Positions 1-12,171 are shown, counted from the first letter of the stretch. The stretch is 64,000 nt of DNA from an uncultured Roseicyclus sp. (GCA_937139335.1 CAKZPN010000036.1:62001-126000), one strand, 5' to 3'. Made by a program: numbers and translations. Notes: a model not told the origin generated them from the sequence alone.

Positions 1-2
1 CT

Positions 3-830
3 CGCTTGAAACGATATTTGTCGGAGATGGACGGCGGAGTGATCGGCGATATTTGGACCGATATCCCCCCGCTAAACTCCCAAGCCAAGGAACGCCTCGG
101 CTACCCCACCCAGAAACCCGTCGCGCTGCTCGAACGCATCCTCTCCGCCTCCTCCAACCCCGGCGACGTGGTGCTCGACCCGTTCTGCGGCTGTGGCACC
201 ACCGTGCATGCCGCCCAGAAACTGGGCCGCCAATGGATCGGCATCGATGTCACCCATCTGGCCATCGGCCTGATCGAGAAACGCCTGCGCGACGCCTTTC
301 CCGCCGTCACCTTCCAGACCCACGGCGTGCCGCAGGACATCTCGGGCGCGCGCGACCTCGCCCGCCGGGGCCGCGAGGACCGGAATTACTATTTCGAGTT
401 CGAGAAATGGGCGCTCAGCCTCATCGCCGCCCAGCCCGGCAACCTCGGCAAGAAGGGCGCGGATCGCGGCATCGACGGCAACATCTATTTCGGCAAGACC
501 AGCCGCGCCATCGTCTCGGTCAAGGCCGGCGACAACGTGGGCGTCTCGATGATCCGAGATCTTGTCGGCACGCTTCAGCGCGAGCGGGCCGAAATCGGCA
601 TCTTCCTCACCCTGACGCCGCCCACCCGGCCGATGATCGCCGAGGCCGCCACCGCCGGTCTCTACGAGGAAGACGGGTTCGCGCCGGTCCCCCGGCTCCA
701 GATCGTCACCATCGAGGAGGCGCTGGCGCTGCGCGACCGATCCGTGCGCCTGCCCGCCCGCCGCGACGACACCTTCAAGCGCGCCGCGCGCGAGGAAGAC
801 GGCAAGGCGCAAGGCGCGCTGGACCTGTAA
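3..830 (+). CDS. DNA methyltransferase fused to Mrr-like nuclease domain (5' end outside window)
   Basis: The reading frame is open to the left edge, so this is the C-terminal part of a longer protein. The motif DPFCGCGTT, followed by QWIGIDV, is the SAM-binding motif I of N4-cytosine/N6-adenine methyltransferases. It lies after the target-recognition part, as in the beta class, and GYPTQKP precedes it. The catalytic DPPY/NPPY motif must lie upstream and is not seen. After it comes a second domain with [13 protein letters not shown] and SVKAG, which fits the E...D...xK layout of Mrr-type PD-(D/E)xK nucleases. Methylation and cleavage may therefore sit in one polypeptide. No separate restriction gene follows; the next gene, yebC, is convergent 21 bases away. 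Sure of the methylase part, fairly sure of the nuclease fold. Confidence 0.85.
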   Translation, partial: RLKRYLSEMDGGVIGDIWTDIPPLNSQAKERLGYPTQKPVALLERILSASSNPGDVVLDPFCGCGTTVHAAQKLGRQWIGIDVTHLAIGLIEKRLRDAFPAVTFQTHGVPQDISGARDLARRGREDRNYYFEFEKWALSLIAAQPGNLGKKGADRGIDGNIYFGKTSRAIVSVKAGDNVGVSMIRDLVGTLQRERAEIGIFLTLTPPTRPMIAEAATAGLYEEDGFAPVPRLQIVTIEEALALRDRSVRLPARRDDTFKRAAREEDGKAQGALDL

Positions 831-851
831 CCCGGCCCGCGCGCGCCCCGC

Positions 852-1592
852 TCACAGCTGCGCCATCACCTCGTCGGAAATCTCGAAATTCGCGGTGACG
901 GTCTGCACGTCGTCGTCGTCCTCAAGCGCGTCGATCAGCTTCAGCAGCTTCTGCGCGTCCTCGAGGCCCAGTTCCGTCGTGGTCGCGGGCCGCCAGACCA
1001 GCTTGGTCGACTGGCTCTCGCCCAGCGCCGTCTCGAGCGCGGTGGAGACCTCGTTCAGATCGGTGTCGGCGCACCAGACGATGTGCTCTTCCTCACCGCT
1101 CTCCACGTCCTCGGCACCGGCCTCGATCGCGGCCATCATCACCGTGTCGGCGTCGCCCACATCGGCGGGGTAGGTCACTTGCCCCTTGCGCTCGAACATG
1201 AAGGCGACCGAGCCGGTCTCGCCGAGGTTGCCGCCATGCTTGCCGAAGGTCGAGCGCACGGTCGACGCGGTGCGGTTGCGGTTGTCGGTCATCGCCTCGA
1301 CGATCACCGCGACGCCGTTCGGGCCGTAGCCCTCGTAGCGGATTTCCTCGTAATTCTCCGCGTCACCGCCGATCGCCTTCTTGATGGCGCGGTCGATCAC
1401 GTCCTTCGGGACCGAGCTGGTCTTGGCTTCCTTCACCGCCATCCGCAGGCGGGGGTTCTTGTCGGGGTCGGGCTCGCCCATCTTGGCGGCCACGGTGATT
1501 TCCTTGGCGAGCTTGGAGAAGAGCTTGGAGCGGGCGGCATCCTGCCGCCCCTTGCGGTGCTGGATATTCGCCCATTTGGAATGGCCGGCCAT
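852..1592 (-). CDS. yebC: YebC/PmpR family transcriptional regulator
   Basis: A 246-residue protein beginning [15 protein letters not shown], the hallmark N-terminus of the YebC family. These proteins bind DNA as regulators or, in recent work, help ribosomes through difficult stretches. The internal [26 protein letters not shown] and related blocks and the length match the family. The frame is open upstream of this Met, but the start at 1592 is preceded by GAGGGA at good spacing and gives the conserved N-terminus. It is convergent with the methyltransferase gene and divergent from the permease gene at 1694. In many bacteria yebC sits near ruvC; the Holliday junction genes are not visible here. 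Confidence 0.95.
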   Translation of the reverse strand: MAGHSKWANIQHRKGRQDAARSKLFSKLAKEITVAAKMGEPDPDKNPRLRMAVKEAKTSSVPKDVIDRAIKKAIGGDAENYEEIRYEGYGPNGVAVIVEAMTDNRNRTASTVRSTFGKHGGNLGETGSVAFMFERKGQVTYPADVGDADTVMMAAIEAGAEDVESGEEEHIVWCADTDLNEVSTALETALGESQSTKLVWRPATTTELGLEDAQKLLKLIDALEDDDDVQTVTANFEISDEVMAQL

Positions 1593-1693
1593 AAGTCCCT
1601 CGACATGCAACTGGTGTGATCGGCGCTCCATAGCGCAGGAGGCGCGGGCTCGGCAATGGCTCTGGCGGGTTTCGCCCGCCGGGGCCTGCCCCT

Positions 1694-3481
1694 ATGGTCG
1701 CCCGCATGACCATGGACCAGATCATCCTCTTCACCCTCTTCGGCACGGTTTTCGCCCTGCTGATGTGGGGCCGCTTCCGCTACGACCTCGTCGCCTTCGG
1801 CGCGCTGATGGCCGGCGTGGTGCTGGGCGTCGTCCCGACGGAGGATGCGTTTTCCGGCTTCGGCCACCCCGCCACGCTGATCGTGGCGCTGGTGCTGATC
1901 GTCTCGGCGGGGCTGGTGCGGTCGGGCGCGGTGTTCCTCATCACCCGCACGATGGTCGACAGCACCCGCAGCCTCGGCGCGCATATCAGCGTGATGGGCG
2001 GCATCGGCGGCGTGCTCTCGGCCTTCATGAACAACGTGGCGGCGCTGGCGCTCCTGATGCCCGTCGACATCGCGACGGCGCGCAAGGCCGGCCGCAGCCC
2101 CGGCCTGTCGCTGATGCCGCTGTCCTTCGCCACCATCCTCGGCGGCATGATCACGCTGATCGGCACGCCGCCCAACATCATCATCGCCTCGATCCGCGAG
2201 CAGAACCTCGGCGCGCCGTTCCGCATGTTCGACTTCGCCCCCGTGGGCACGGTGGCCGCCGTCTGCGGCATCCTTTTCGTCGCGCTGGTCGGCTGGCGCC
2301 TGATCCCCGCGCGCGACAGCGGCGTCGGCGACACCAGCCTCAAGGCCATCGCGCCCTATATCGCCGAACTGGCCATCCCCGAGGAGCACAAGCTGGTCGA
2401 GACCAAGCTGCGCGACCTGCTGGAGCCAGCCGAATCCGCCGGCGTGTCGATCATCGGGATCACGCGGGACGGCTCGCACCGGCTGGGTGCGCGGCGCAAC
2501 CTGACGATCCGCGCCGGCGACGTGCTGACGATCGAGGCCGACCCCGAGGCGCTGGACGAGTTCCGCTCCTCCATGGCGCTCGAGATCGTGGACAGCGACA
2601 GCCCCGCCGCCGTGACGCTGTCCGAAAACGCCACGCTGATCGAGGTCGCCATCCCCGAGGGCGCGCGCATCGCGGAGCGCTCGGCGCAGGCCATCGGGCT
2701 CGGATGGCGGCAGTCGGCGGTCATCGTCGGCATCGCGCGGCGCGAGAAGCGCATCACCAAGCGGCTCCGCAAGGAAGTGGTGCAGCCCGGCGACATCCTG
2801 CTGCTGCTCGCGCCGTCGGACGCGGTCGAGGGCATCGTCGACTACATCGGCGGGCTGACCCTGGCCGACCGCGGCCTTTCCGTGACGCAGGACAGCAAGA
2901 CCTGGGCCGCCATCGGGTTGTTCGGCGCGGCGGTGGCGCTCGCCTCCTTCGGGCTGCTCTACCTGCCCATCGCGCTCGGCATCGTGGTGGTGGGCTACGT
3001 GCTGCTGCGCATCCTGCCACTGGCCGAGATCTACGACCATGTCGAATGGCCCGTCGTCGTGCTGCTCGGCTCGATGATCCCGCTCGGCTCGGCGCTGGAA
3101 ACCTCCGGCGGGACCGAGCTGATCGCCGGCGGACTCGTCTCGTTGACAGACGGCTGGCCCGCCTGGGCGATCCTGACCGTGCTGATGGTCGTCACGATGA
3201 CGCTGTCGGACGTGCTGAACAACACCGCCACCGCCATCGTCGCGGCGCCCGTCGGCATCACCATGGCGCAAAGCCTCGATGTCTCGCCCGACCCGTTCCT
3301 GATGGCGGTCGCGGTCGCGGCCTCGGCGGCCTTCCTCACGCCCATCGGGCACAAGAACAACACGCTGGTGCTTGGCCCCGGCGGCTACGGCTTCGGCGAT
3401 TACTGGCGCATGGGTCTGCCGCTCGAGATCATCGTGATCGCGGTGTCGATCCCCACGATCCTTGTCGTCTGGCCGCTCTGA
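1694..3481 (+). CDS. SLC13-family permease with two RCK_C (TrkA-C) domains
   Basis: A 595-residue inner-membrane transporter of the divalent anion:Na+ symporter (SLC13/CitMHS) type. Hydrophobic helices at both ends flank a soluble middle part of roughly residues 215-385. That part contains two RCK_C-like repeats with [14 protein letters not shown] and [12 protein letters not shown]. The SNT-like signatures [13 protein letters not shown] and GTPPNIIIA in the first half, and [12 protein letters not shown] with [17 protein letters not shown] in the second, are typical. Substrate cannot be told; sulfate, dicarboxylates or other anions are possible. Start codons at 1694, 1706 and 1712 are all plausible. 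It ends 43 bases before ccmA on the same strand but is probably functionally separate. Confidence 0.9.
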   Translation: MVARMTMDQIILFTLFGTVFALLMWGRFRYDLVAFGALMAGVVLGVVPTEDAFSGFGHPATLIVALVLIVSAGLVRSGAVFLITRTMVDSTRSLGAHISVMGGIGGVLSAFMNNVAALALLMPVDIATARKAGRSPGLSLMPLSFATILGGMITLIGTPPNIIIASIREQNLGAPFRMFDFAPVGTVAAVCGILFVALVGWRLIPARDSGVGDTSLKAIAPYIAELAIPEEHKLVETKLRDLLEPAESAGVSIIGITRDGSHRLGARRNLTIRAGDVLTIEADPEALDEFRSSMALEIVDSDSPAAVTLSENATLIEVAIPEGARIAERSAQAIGLGWRQSAVIVGIARREKRITKRLRKEVVQPGDILLLLAPSDAVEGIVDYIGGLTLADRGLSVTQDSKTWAAIGLFGAAVALASFGLLYLPIALGIVVVGYVLLRILPLAEIYDHVEWPVVVLLGSMIPLGSALETSGGTELIAGGLVSLTDGWPAWAILTVLMVVTMTLSDVLNNTATAIVAAPVGITMAQSLDVSPDPFLMAVAVAASAAFLTPIGHKNNTLVLGPGGYGFGDYWRMGLPLEIIVIAVSIPTILVVWPL

Positions 3482-3524
3482 GGCTTCTTCCCCTCGCCGG
3501 GTCAATCGGGTAGCGGTGCGCGCC

Positions 3525-4157
3525 ATGAACCTGCGCGTCACCGACCTAGCCTGTGCCCGCGGCCCGGCCCAGATCCTGGCCGGGGTCAGCTTTGCCGTGG
3601 CGCCGGGACAGGCGCTGATCCTGCGCGGGCCGAACGGCGCGGGCAAGACGACGCTGCTGCGGACCCTCGCCGGCCTCACCCCGCCGATCGCCGGCAGGAT
3701 CGAGGCCGAGCCTGACGCCATCGCCTACGCCTCCCACGCCGACGGGCTGAAATCTCAGCTGACGGTCGAGGAGAACCTTCGCTTCTGGGCCGGGGTCTTC
3801 GGCACACGCGACTCCGCGCCCGCCATTGCGGCCTTCCACCTCGGACCGCTTCTCGACCGCCGCGCGGGCGAGATGTCGGCGGGGCAGAAGCGCCGCCTGT
3901 CGCTGGCGCGGCTGCTGGTGTCCGGGCGGGCAGTCTGGTGCCTGGACGAGCCCACAGTCTCGCTCGACGCCGAGAATGTCGCCCGCTTCGCCGCCGCCGT
4001 CACCGCGCATCTTTCGAAGGGCGGCAGCGCGGTCATCGCGACCCATATCGACCTCGGCCTGCCCGATGCGACGACCTTCGACATCGCGCCCTTCGTCGCA
4101 AAGCAGATCCGCGCCGACGATCCCTTTGCCGACAGTTTCGCGGGGGACGCGCCGTGA
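3525..4157 (+). CDS. ccmA: Heme exporter ATP-binding protein CcmA
   Basis: A 210-residue ABC ATPase that powers the CcmABCD complex, which releases holo-CcmE during cytochrome c maturation at the inner membrane. Walker A GPNGAGKT is at residues 35-42, the signature [13 protein letters not shown] starts near 117, Walker B CLDEPT follows, and the switch His is in ATHID. The chosen ATG gives the standard short N-terminus; the frame stays open 63 bases upstream. The stop codon overlaps the GTG start of ccmB. Gene order A-B-C-D-G matches the helABCDX operon of Rhodobacter capsulatus. Confidence 0.95.
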   Translation: MNLRVTDLACARGPAQILAGVSFAVAPGQALILRGPNGAGKTTLLRTLAGLTPPIAGRIEAEPDAIAYASHADGLKSQLTVEENLRFWAGVFGTRDSAPAIAAFHLGPLLDRRAGEMSAGQKRRLSLARLLVSGRAVWCLDEPTVSLDAENVARFAAAVTAHLSKGGSAVIATHIDLGLPDATTFDIAPFVAKQIRADDPFADSFAGDAP

Positions 4158-4810
4158 TCGGCCTGCTGAAACGCGACCTGACCCTCGCGATCCGCGCGGG
4201 CGGCGGCTTCGGCCTGTCGCTGGCCTTCTTCCTCATCTTCGCCACGCTGGTGCCGCTCGGCGTCGGGCCGCAGACCACGATCCTGTCCGACATCGCGCCC
4301 GGCATCCTCTGGCTCGGCGCGCTCCTCGCCTGTCTCTTGTCGCTCGACCGGATCTTCCAGCTCGACTGGGAGGACGGGACGCTCGACCTCATCGCCACCT
4401 CGCCGGTGCCGCTGGAGGGGCTGGCGGCGATGAAGGCCTTCGCGCACTGGATCACCACGGGCCTGCCGCTGGTGCTGGTCTCGCCGGTGCTGGCGCTGCT
4501 TTTGAATCTGCCCGAGGGCGGCTTCCTGTGGCTCATCGCGTCGCTGGGTCTCGGCACGCCCGCCCTGTCGGCTATCGGCACCTTCGGTGCGGCGCTGACC
4601 GTGGGCATCAAGCGTGGCGGGCTGCTCCTGTCGCTGCTGGTCCTGCCGCTTTACGTGCCCACGCTGATCTTCGGCGCGCTGTGCGTGTTGCGCGGTGCGC
4701 AAGGCCAGGACGCGCTGACGCCGCTTCTCCTCGTGGGGGGTATTACCTTGGGCAGCCTCGCTATTCTGCCCTTCGCTGCCGCCGCGGCGCTCCGCGTCAA
4801 TCTGCGCTAG
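4154..4810 (+). CDS. ccmB: Heme exporter membrane protein CcmB
   Basis: A 218-residue integral membrane protein with about six hydrophobic segments, the permease-like partner of CcmA. The start is GTG and overlaps the ccmA stop codon (GTGA), so the two are translationally coupled. The N-terminal [11 protein letters not shown] and the block [30 protein letters not shown] are characteristic of CcmB. Length agrees with the usual 215-225 residues. The gap to ccmC is 56 bases, the longest inside the ccm block, so a secondary promoter there is possible but not visible. Confidence 0.94.
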   Translation: MIGLLKRDLTLAIRAGGGFGLSLAFFLIFATLVPLGVGPQTTILSDIAPGILWLGALLACLLSLDRIFQLDWEDGTLDLIATSPVPLEGLAAMKAFAHWITTGLPLVLVSPVLALLLNLPEGGFLWLIASLGLGTPALSAIGTFGAALTVGIKRGGLLLSLLVLPLYVPTLIFGALCVLRGAQGQDALTPLLLVGGITLGSLAILPFAAAAALRVNLR

Positions 4811-4866
4811 GATCGCGCGGAGTTGCCCCATTGTGAGCGCTACCTCATCCCAGTAAGTTCGCCGCC

Positions 4867-5598
4867 ATGACATCGCTTTGGGAATACGCGAACCCCCGGA
4901 AGTTCATGGCGACCTCCGCCGTTCTCCTGCCCTGGGTGGCGGGGGTGGCGGTGCTGTGCCTGTGCGGCGGGCTGATCTGGGGCTTCTTCTTCACCCCGAA
5001 CGACTTCCGACAGGGCGCCACCGTCAAGATCATCTACGTCCACGTTCCCGCCGCGATCATGGCGATCAACGCCTGGCTGATGATGCTCGTCGCCTCGCTG
5101 ATCTGGGTGATCCGGCGCCACCACGTCTCGGCGCTCGCGGCCAAGGCGGCGGCGCCCGTGGGCATGGTCTTCACCGTGATCGCGCTGGTCACCGGCGCGC
5201 TCTGGGGCCAGCCGATGTGGGGCACCTGGTGGGAATGGGACCCGCGCCTGACTTCGTTCCTGATCCTGTTCCTGTTCTACCTCGGCTACATGGCGCTGTG
5301 GGAGGCGATCGAAAACCCCGACAGCGCCGCCGACCTGACAGCCGTGCTCTGCCTCGTGGGCTCGGTCTTCGCGGTGATCTCGCGCTACGCGCTGTTGTTC
5401 TGGAACCAGGGCCTGCACCAGGGCGCGACCCTGTCGATGGACGCCGAGCAGAACATCTCCAACGTGTTCTGGTATCCGCTGGTGACCACGCTGGCGGGCT
5501 TCGTGTTCCTCTTCGTGACCCTCGTGCTCTACCGCACCCAGACCGAGATACGCGCCCGCCGCCTCAAGGCGCTGATCGCGCAGGAAAGGATGGCGTGA
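4867..5598 (+). CDS. ccmC: Heme chaperone/heme lyase subunit CcmC
   Basis: A 243-residue, six-helix membrane protein that delivers heme to the chaperone CcmE. The tryptophan-rich WWD signature is clear in WGTWWEWDPRLT. The flanking conserved histidines expected to ligate heme are present (VHVPAAI before it, NQGLHQGATL after it). The stop codon overlaps the ATG of ccmD by one base. The ccmE, ccmF and ccmH genes needed for a full system I pathway are not in this window and must be elsewhere in the genome. Confidence 0.95.
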   Translation: MTSLWEYANPRKFMATSAVLLPWVAGVAVLCLCGGLIWGFFFTPNDFRQGATVKIIYVHVPAAIMAINAWLMMLVASLIWVIRRHHVSALAAKAAAPVGMVFTVIALVTGALWGQPMWGTWWEWDPRLTSFLILFLFYLGYMALWEAIENPDSAADLTAVLCLVGSVFAVISRYALLFWNQGLHQGATLSMDAEQNISNVFWYPLVTTLAGFVFLFVTLVLYRTQTEIRARRLKALIAQERMA

Positions 5599-5759
5599 TG
5601 ATGATGCCCGACCTCGGCACCTATGCCGTTCCGGTGCTGTCCTCCTACGGCGTGTCCCTCGGGCTGCTGGTCGTGCTGGTGGTCGCGTCGATCTGGAAGG
5701 CGCGCCGCGTCCGCGCGCGCCTGACCGAGGTCGAGATGCGCCGGGGCCGCACGACATGA
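5598..5759 (+). CDS. ccmD: Heme exporter small subunit CcmD
   Basis: A 53-residue protein with one transmembrane helix (VSLGLLVVLVVASIW) followed by a basic, charged tail (KARRVRARLTEVEMRR). This is the typical CcmD layout; CcmD holds the CcmABC complex together with holo-CcmE. Three ATG codons in a row occur at the start; the first overlaps the ccmC stop codon. The 3' end overlaps the ccmG start as ATGA. Identification rests on size, topology and position between ccmC and ccmG, as in the Rhodobacter hel operon, where the equivalent small gene also lies there. Confidence 0.9.
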   Translation: MMMPDLGTYAVPVLSSYGVSLGLLVVLVVASIWKARRVRARLTEVEMRRGRTT

Positions 5760-6358
5760 AGTTCAATTGGTTGATGGTTCTGCCCGTGGCGCTGACCATG
5801 GGTTTCTTCGGCATCGCGGGCTACCAGCTGCTGAACACGCAGGAAGAGCTGCAGCAGGGCGTCGACACCAACTCCCTGCGCTCGGCCCAGCAAGGCCGCC
5901 CGGCCCCGGATTTCGACCTGCAGCCGCTGGGCGACAGCGCCGAGCTGTCGCGCGCGGATCTCGAGGGCAACGGCCTCGTCATCGTGAATTTCTTCGCCAG
6001 CTGGTGCCCGCCCTGCCGCGCCGAACACCCGACGCTGACCGCGCTGGCCGAGGCCGGCGCGCCGCTCTACGGCGTGAACTACCGCGACCGGATCGACCAG
6101 GCGCTCGGCTTCCTCGACGAGTTGGGCAACCCCTACGACCGCATCGGCCGCGACGACCAGGCCCGCAACGGCGCGAACTGGGGCGTTGTGGCGATGCCCG
6201 AGACCTTCTTCATCGACGACGCGGGCATTGTCGTCCTGCATTTCCGCGGCCCCGTCACCGAACGTGCCCTCCGCACCCAGATCCGCCCGGCACTGGCCGA
6301 GGCGGGGCACAGCCTGCCGATGCTGCCGGGGGAAGAGGCGGCGGCGGAGACGAACTGA
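5756..6358 (+). CDS. ccmG: Thiol:disulfide interchange protein CcmG/DsbE
   Basis: A 200-residue membrane-anchored periplasmic thioredoxin that keeps the heme-binding cysteines of apocytochrome c reduced. One N-terminal anchor helix (residues about 5-25) is followed by a thioredoxin fold with the active site WCPPC (cysteines 84 and 87) and the cis-proline loop in AMPETFFID. GVNYRD is the usual central CcmG insertion. The gene overlaps ccmD by ATGA and closes the operon; it corresponds to helX of R. capsulatus. The gene after it is on the other strand. Confidence 0.95.
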   Translation: MKFNWLMVLPVALTMGFFGIAGYQLLNTQEELQQGVDTNSLRSAQQGRPAPDFDLQPLGDSAELSRADLEGNGLVIVNFFASWCPPCRAEHPTLTALAEAGAPLYGVNYRDRIDQALGFLDELGNPYDRIGRDDQARNGANWGVVAMPETFFIDDAGIVVLHFRGPVTERALRTQIRPALAEAGHSLPMLPGEEAAAETN

Positions 6359-6373
6359 GGGAGTGGCGGGCCG

Positions 6374-7297
6374 TCAGCCCCAGGGGGCGTCCTCGTCCAC
6401 GCTGACCTGGCCGAACACGTTCTCCCGATGCCAGCGCAGGTTGGAAGGATGCGGCCAATCCCGCGGGTCGTCGGGGTAGAGCAATCGTCCCTCCGGCCGC
6501 AGGAGCCTGTCGACCACATCCCCCGGGACCTTGTTGCGCGAGACGAGAATGGTCCGGTCATCCTCCGCGACTGAGATCAGCCCCCTGTCGAACATCCAGT
6601 GCAACGTGCCCGACAGCGCCAAACCGTTCCGGACGGAGTCGCTGCCCTGCCGCTCGACCGGACGGATGTGAGCCGCCTGAACCTCCGGGCGGCCGCCCCC
6701 GTTTCGGAGCCTGAGCCCCGACATCGCGCAGCGGAAGTCATAGGCGTCCCTGACCTTGCGCCGGAAGGCGATATCGCGAAACGGGCGGCGGGTCAGGCGC
6801 TCCAGCACGGGTCGTTCGAGCTCCGTCTGCTCCTCCGCAAAGGCCGGCGCTGCGGTGTCGTAGAGCGTCTCCTCGATCCGCTCGAGATCGGACGGGAGCC
6901 CCAGGTTCACGATCCGCGCGAACTCTCCTTCCGGCAAACGCCGCACCGCGAGTTGTTGCGCGCCGCCTTTCTTGGGTCGATCGTCCTCGTCCCTGAGCGC
7001 CGCCTCGATCGGGCGACCGTCCAGAAGCCGCGGGACTGTGCGGTCGAAGGGCAGGAAACTGCCGGGCTCGATCAATGCTAGGTACCGGCCGTCCTGCCCC
7101 GGCTTCGGGATGACCCGCGATATTCGTGCGACGGCGAAATAGCCGCGCGGCCCCGCCTTCACCGGTTCGTAGTAGATCACCCAGTCGCCAACCGCCTCCA
7201 GCACCGCCTTCAGGTAGGATTTCGGGAAATCGTAGACGGCGTCGGGCTCATCCTCGTAGATCGAACCCGCTTTGTGCATGAGAACCAGCTTCGCCAT
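6374..7297 (-). CDS. HNH endonuclease family protein
   Basis: A 307-residue protein. The C-terminal half carries an HNH-type nuclease signature: YDFRCAMSGL, then AAHIRPVERQGSDSVRNGLALSGTL, then HWMFDRG, giving the His-Asn-His pattern. The N-terminal half (SIYEDEPDAVYDFP, GDWVIYYEPVKAGPRGYFAVARI) looks like the reader-type domain found in front of HNH domains in modification-dependent restriction proteins; that part is inferred from pattern only. No methyltransferase is adjacent. It is a stand-alone gene, convergent with the ccm operon 15 bases away. Role as a DNA defence nuclease is likely but unproven. Confidence 0.8.
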   Translation of the reverse strand: MAKLVLMHKAGSIYEDEPDAVYDFPKSYLKAVLEAVGDWVIYYEPVKAGPRGYFAVARISRVIPKPGQDGRYLALIEPGSFLPFDRTVPRLLDGRPIEAALRDEDDRPKKGGAQQLAVRRLPEGEFARIVNLGLPSDLERIEETLYDTAAPAFAEEQTELERPVLERLTRRPFRDIAFRRKVRDAYDFRCAMSGLRLRNGGGRPEVQAAHIRPVERQGSDSVRNGLALSGTLHWMFDRGLISVAEDDRTILVSRNKVPGDVVDRLLRPEGRLLYPDDPRDWPHPSNLRWHRENVFGQVSVDEDAPWG

Positions 7298-7340
7298 GCA
7301 CCCAGGAACGCGAGTGCCTGAGCAATCGCAAGGAAATTCT

Positions 7341-7354
7341 GCGGGCCGGCCCGC
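7341..7354. terminator. Perfect inverted repeat between HNH and MarR-type genes
   Basis: GCGGGCCGGCCCGC is a perfect 14-base palindrome 10 bases after the MarR-type stop codon and ahead of the HNH start. It could form part of a transcription end for the regulator gene, but no T-run follows and the palindrome has no loop, so this is tentative. Confidence 0.3.
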
Positions 7355-7363
7355 CCTATCCCC

Positions 7364-9923
<2,560 letters not shown>

Positions 9924-10003
9924 GGCATGGCCGTCGGGATCAGGGCCAAGCATGATGGAGGTAATGCAACAGTGCCGATCGAAAAGTTGCCCGCTATAGC
10001 CGA

Positions 10004-11791
10004 CTATGCGTACCTGATAAGGTCCGCCCTGGCGGGCAGGTCGGGATAGCTGCTGCCAAATGCGGATTCAACTAGTGAAATGTCGGAATTCCTGATTCCT
10101 CGGGCGTCAAGAATGCTGGTTTTGTTGGATTTCACGCCAAAACAAGTATTGACGTGGTGCCCGTAATTCAAAGCAAGAATGTGCGGGAATTTCTCCGCAA
10201 TGCACGCGGCCAGCGGCACACCATAGCAGCCTGCAGATGCAAGAAAGACGTCGCAATCATTCTCGAGGATCGTTCTCTGGGCTTCCGCGGCCACGCTTTC
10301 GAAAGTCGACAGCCAACTGTCCCCCGGGTAATATGGCCAAATCGAAAACGGCGCTCGAAGTGTCTTGAGAGATTGAATTTGGCTTTTCACACCAATGGCA
10401 CCCCAAAGGGTGGACAGGTGACCGGCATCGTAATAGCCTTGAAGATCGTCCGCGTAGGCCGTCACAAACGCGACACGTCGACCATCCAGAAGCCGGAAGA
10501 ATTCTTCTTCCGAGAATCTGAGGAATTCCCCTGTTTCGGGACAAAGGTCAGTTCCCATGATGGGTAGGAACATCTCGTTGTGGCCCTCGATGACCGAGCA
10601 GGTTGAGAACGCCGACGTGTAGGCATCGATCCAGGCCACGAGATCGTGCCGCGCATTTCTCGGCGTGCTGTACCAACCTGTCTGAAGACTCATGCGGAGG
10701 ACTGAATCCCTTGGCTCGTTTCCGTGAATTCTGACCGGTGTTTTCGGAATTAGCTCGATCGATGTCTCGCGCGCATCCCATAGGTCGCAAACAACCTGTT
10801 CTGCTGCCAAAAGCGTTTCTCGTGGTTGCGATTTGAAGCACTCGAGTAGCGCGAGTTCGACATTCCCCGCGCGTATGAATCCGTTCTTGGCAGATCGCTT
10901 GAGCTGACGCTCCGGAAAGTCGTTTCTCGGACGCTGCGTTCGAACCCCGGGGGTAGCTTTCCCACGCAAGAGCCTCGCGAAGCTCTGGTAGAAGAAGTTC
11001 AAAAGGCTCAATACACCGTCGTCGGGAATCTGCCGCCTTCCGGCCAAGGTGGCAAGGGCACGATCTACGACAAACTCCGATTCCTCTCCAAAGCGAGTGA
11101 CGAAGGATCGGAACAGGGCACGTTGCAGAAAGCCGTCACGACTGAAGTCATTCAGCGAGACGAGATCCAAAAAATCGACGAAATGGACAGGATACGGCAG
11201 ATCAAAGGAAGCAAGCGAGCCATGCACGTCATATCCGACACACCAATAGACCTTGTTGCCAGTCTCCTGGGCTTCCCTAATGGAAAGAAATGCGACCTCA
11301 TTTTGGCAGACAAAATCTAACAACGACGAAAAACTCTCCAGAAACCCGGCTGCCCGAGATTCAAGAATGGCGCAAATGTTCTGATCCTCCAGATCCACCG
11401 TTGACCCGACCAGCAACAGGGCCTCCACAAAGGCGTTTATCACCCAGGGCGGCGCGCCTGACGCATATTTCTCGGCTTGCTGCTGGAGCAAGAGGCGCAA
11501 ACAGCCGGCACTCTTCAGAATAGTTTCCTCACGGGCCGACGCCTGCATGATCTCGGACAGTCCCGGGAGAAAATCGTGGTACGCATCTATAAAAACTCCC
11601 AGCTTGTCCTCAATCTGCGGAAAGGCCGATTTGGAGGATATGAAACGCAATAGATTGAGACTGTGCCATCGATTGCTTTGGTCCAACAGGCTCTCGCACG
11701 AAAATACCATTGACAAGGCACTCGCCAAATCGTCGTCGGATATGGCGCGCTGGATATCATCTGCGAGTGTCATAGTCGTCCCCGGAGGCAT
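10004..11791 (-). CDS. Large protein of unknown function, low-GC islet (possible GT-D-like C-terminus)
   Basis: A 595-residue soluble protein I cannot assign. G+C is close to one half (29 of 60 in two lines counted by hand) against about 73% in a neighbouring line, so it is very likely acquired. The N-terminal ~300 residues are helical and unremarkable. The last ~250 contain RHDLVAWIDAYTSAF, RRVAFVTAYADDL and DVFLASAGCYGVPLAAC with ALNYGHHVNTCFGV. That spacing resembles the end of GT-D-type glycosyltransferase-like proteins (a glycine-rich turn followed by a G-H/FG pattern), so a role in surface glycan synthesis is a weak inference. No signal peptide or membrane helix is seen. Two starts, 11791 and 11773, both have ribosome binding sites. 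Confidence 0.75.
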   Translation of the reverse strand: MPPGTTMTLADDIQRAISDDDLASALSMVFSCESLLDQSNRWHSLNLLRFISSKSAFPQIEDKLGVFIDAYHDFLPGLSEIMQASAREETILKSAGCLRLLLQQQAEKYASGAPPWVINAFVEALLLVGSTVDLEDQNICAILESRAAGFLESFSSLLDFVCQNEVAFLSIREAQETGNKVYWCVGYDVHGSLASFDLPYPVHFVDFLDLVSLNDFSRDGFLQRALFRSFVTRFGEESEFVVDRALATLAGRRQIPDDGVLSLLNFFYQSFARLLRGKATPGVRTQRPRNDFPERQLKRSAKNGFIRAGNVELALLECFKSQPRETLLAAEQVVCDLWDARETSIELIPKTPVRIHGNEPRDSVLRMSLQTGWYSTPRNARHDLVAWIDAYTSAFSTCSVIEGHNEMFLPIMGTDLCPETGEFLRFSEEEFFRLLDGRRVAFVTAYADDLQGYYDAGHLSTLWGAIGVKSQIQSLKTLRAPFSIWPYYPGDSWLSTFESVAAEAQRTILENDCDVFLASAGCYGVPLAACIAEKFPHILALNYGHHVNTCFGVKSNKTSILDARGIRNSDISLVESAFGSSYPDLPARADLIRYA

Positions 11792-11869
11792 CGCTGTCCT
11801 GCATCTGGCACGCCCTTAGGTCTTCGCCACGTTTCGACTTGGCATGCACTCAGCACGAAGCGCAAGTTT

Positions 11870-12063
11870 TGATTAGGTGCCAGACCCACGAGGACCGGCA
11901 GCATGTAGAGCAGCGAAATCGTCCACGATGAGCGCGCGCGGGCCGATCGACCGTGATCAGCCACAGGACCAGGACGTTCGTGGCGATGTTCATCCAGGCC
12001 GCTTGCCAAGGTCTTGGTCCAGAAGGCGTCGGCAAACGGCAGCGCGCCACGCCAGAAGGTCTT
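11870..12063 (-). pseudogene. Decayed small membrane-protein gene
   Basis: On the minus strand, pieces of one protein lie in different frames: TFWRGALPFADAFWTKTL, then AWMNIATNVLVLWLITV one frame away, then ISLLYMLPVLVG back in the first, with VWH in the second. Together they resemble a short alphaproteobacterial membrane protein that starts FWRGxxPLxxAFW and ends LVGVWR. At least two frameshifts and the lack of a clean C-terminus mark it as broken. The last recognisable codons stop where base composition falls to islet level. The rest of the 380-base gap (11792-12171) holds no gene I can support. Confidence 0.55.
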
Positions 12064-12171
12064 GAGACGATCCTATCCTCCAGATTAGCGGTGGCGCGCC
12101 CCTTTTCGCCAGCCCCTCCCCGCGTCTCCATGGCCCTTGCGCCCACGCCCCGTCCGCGCGACCAAGGCCCG

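Noticed and set aside
1433..3721. A 762-codon minus-strand frame opposite the permease
   Set aside because: Shadow of the SLC13/RCK gene, with His/Arg/Asp-rich nonsense sequence.
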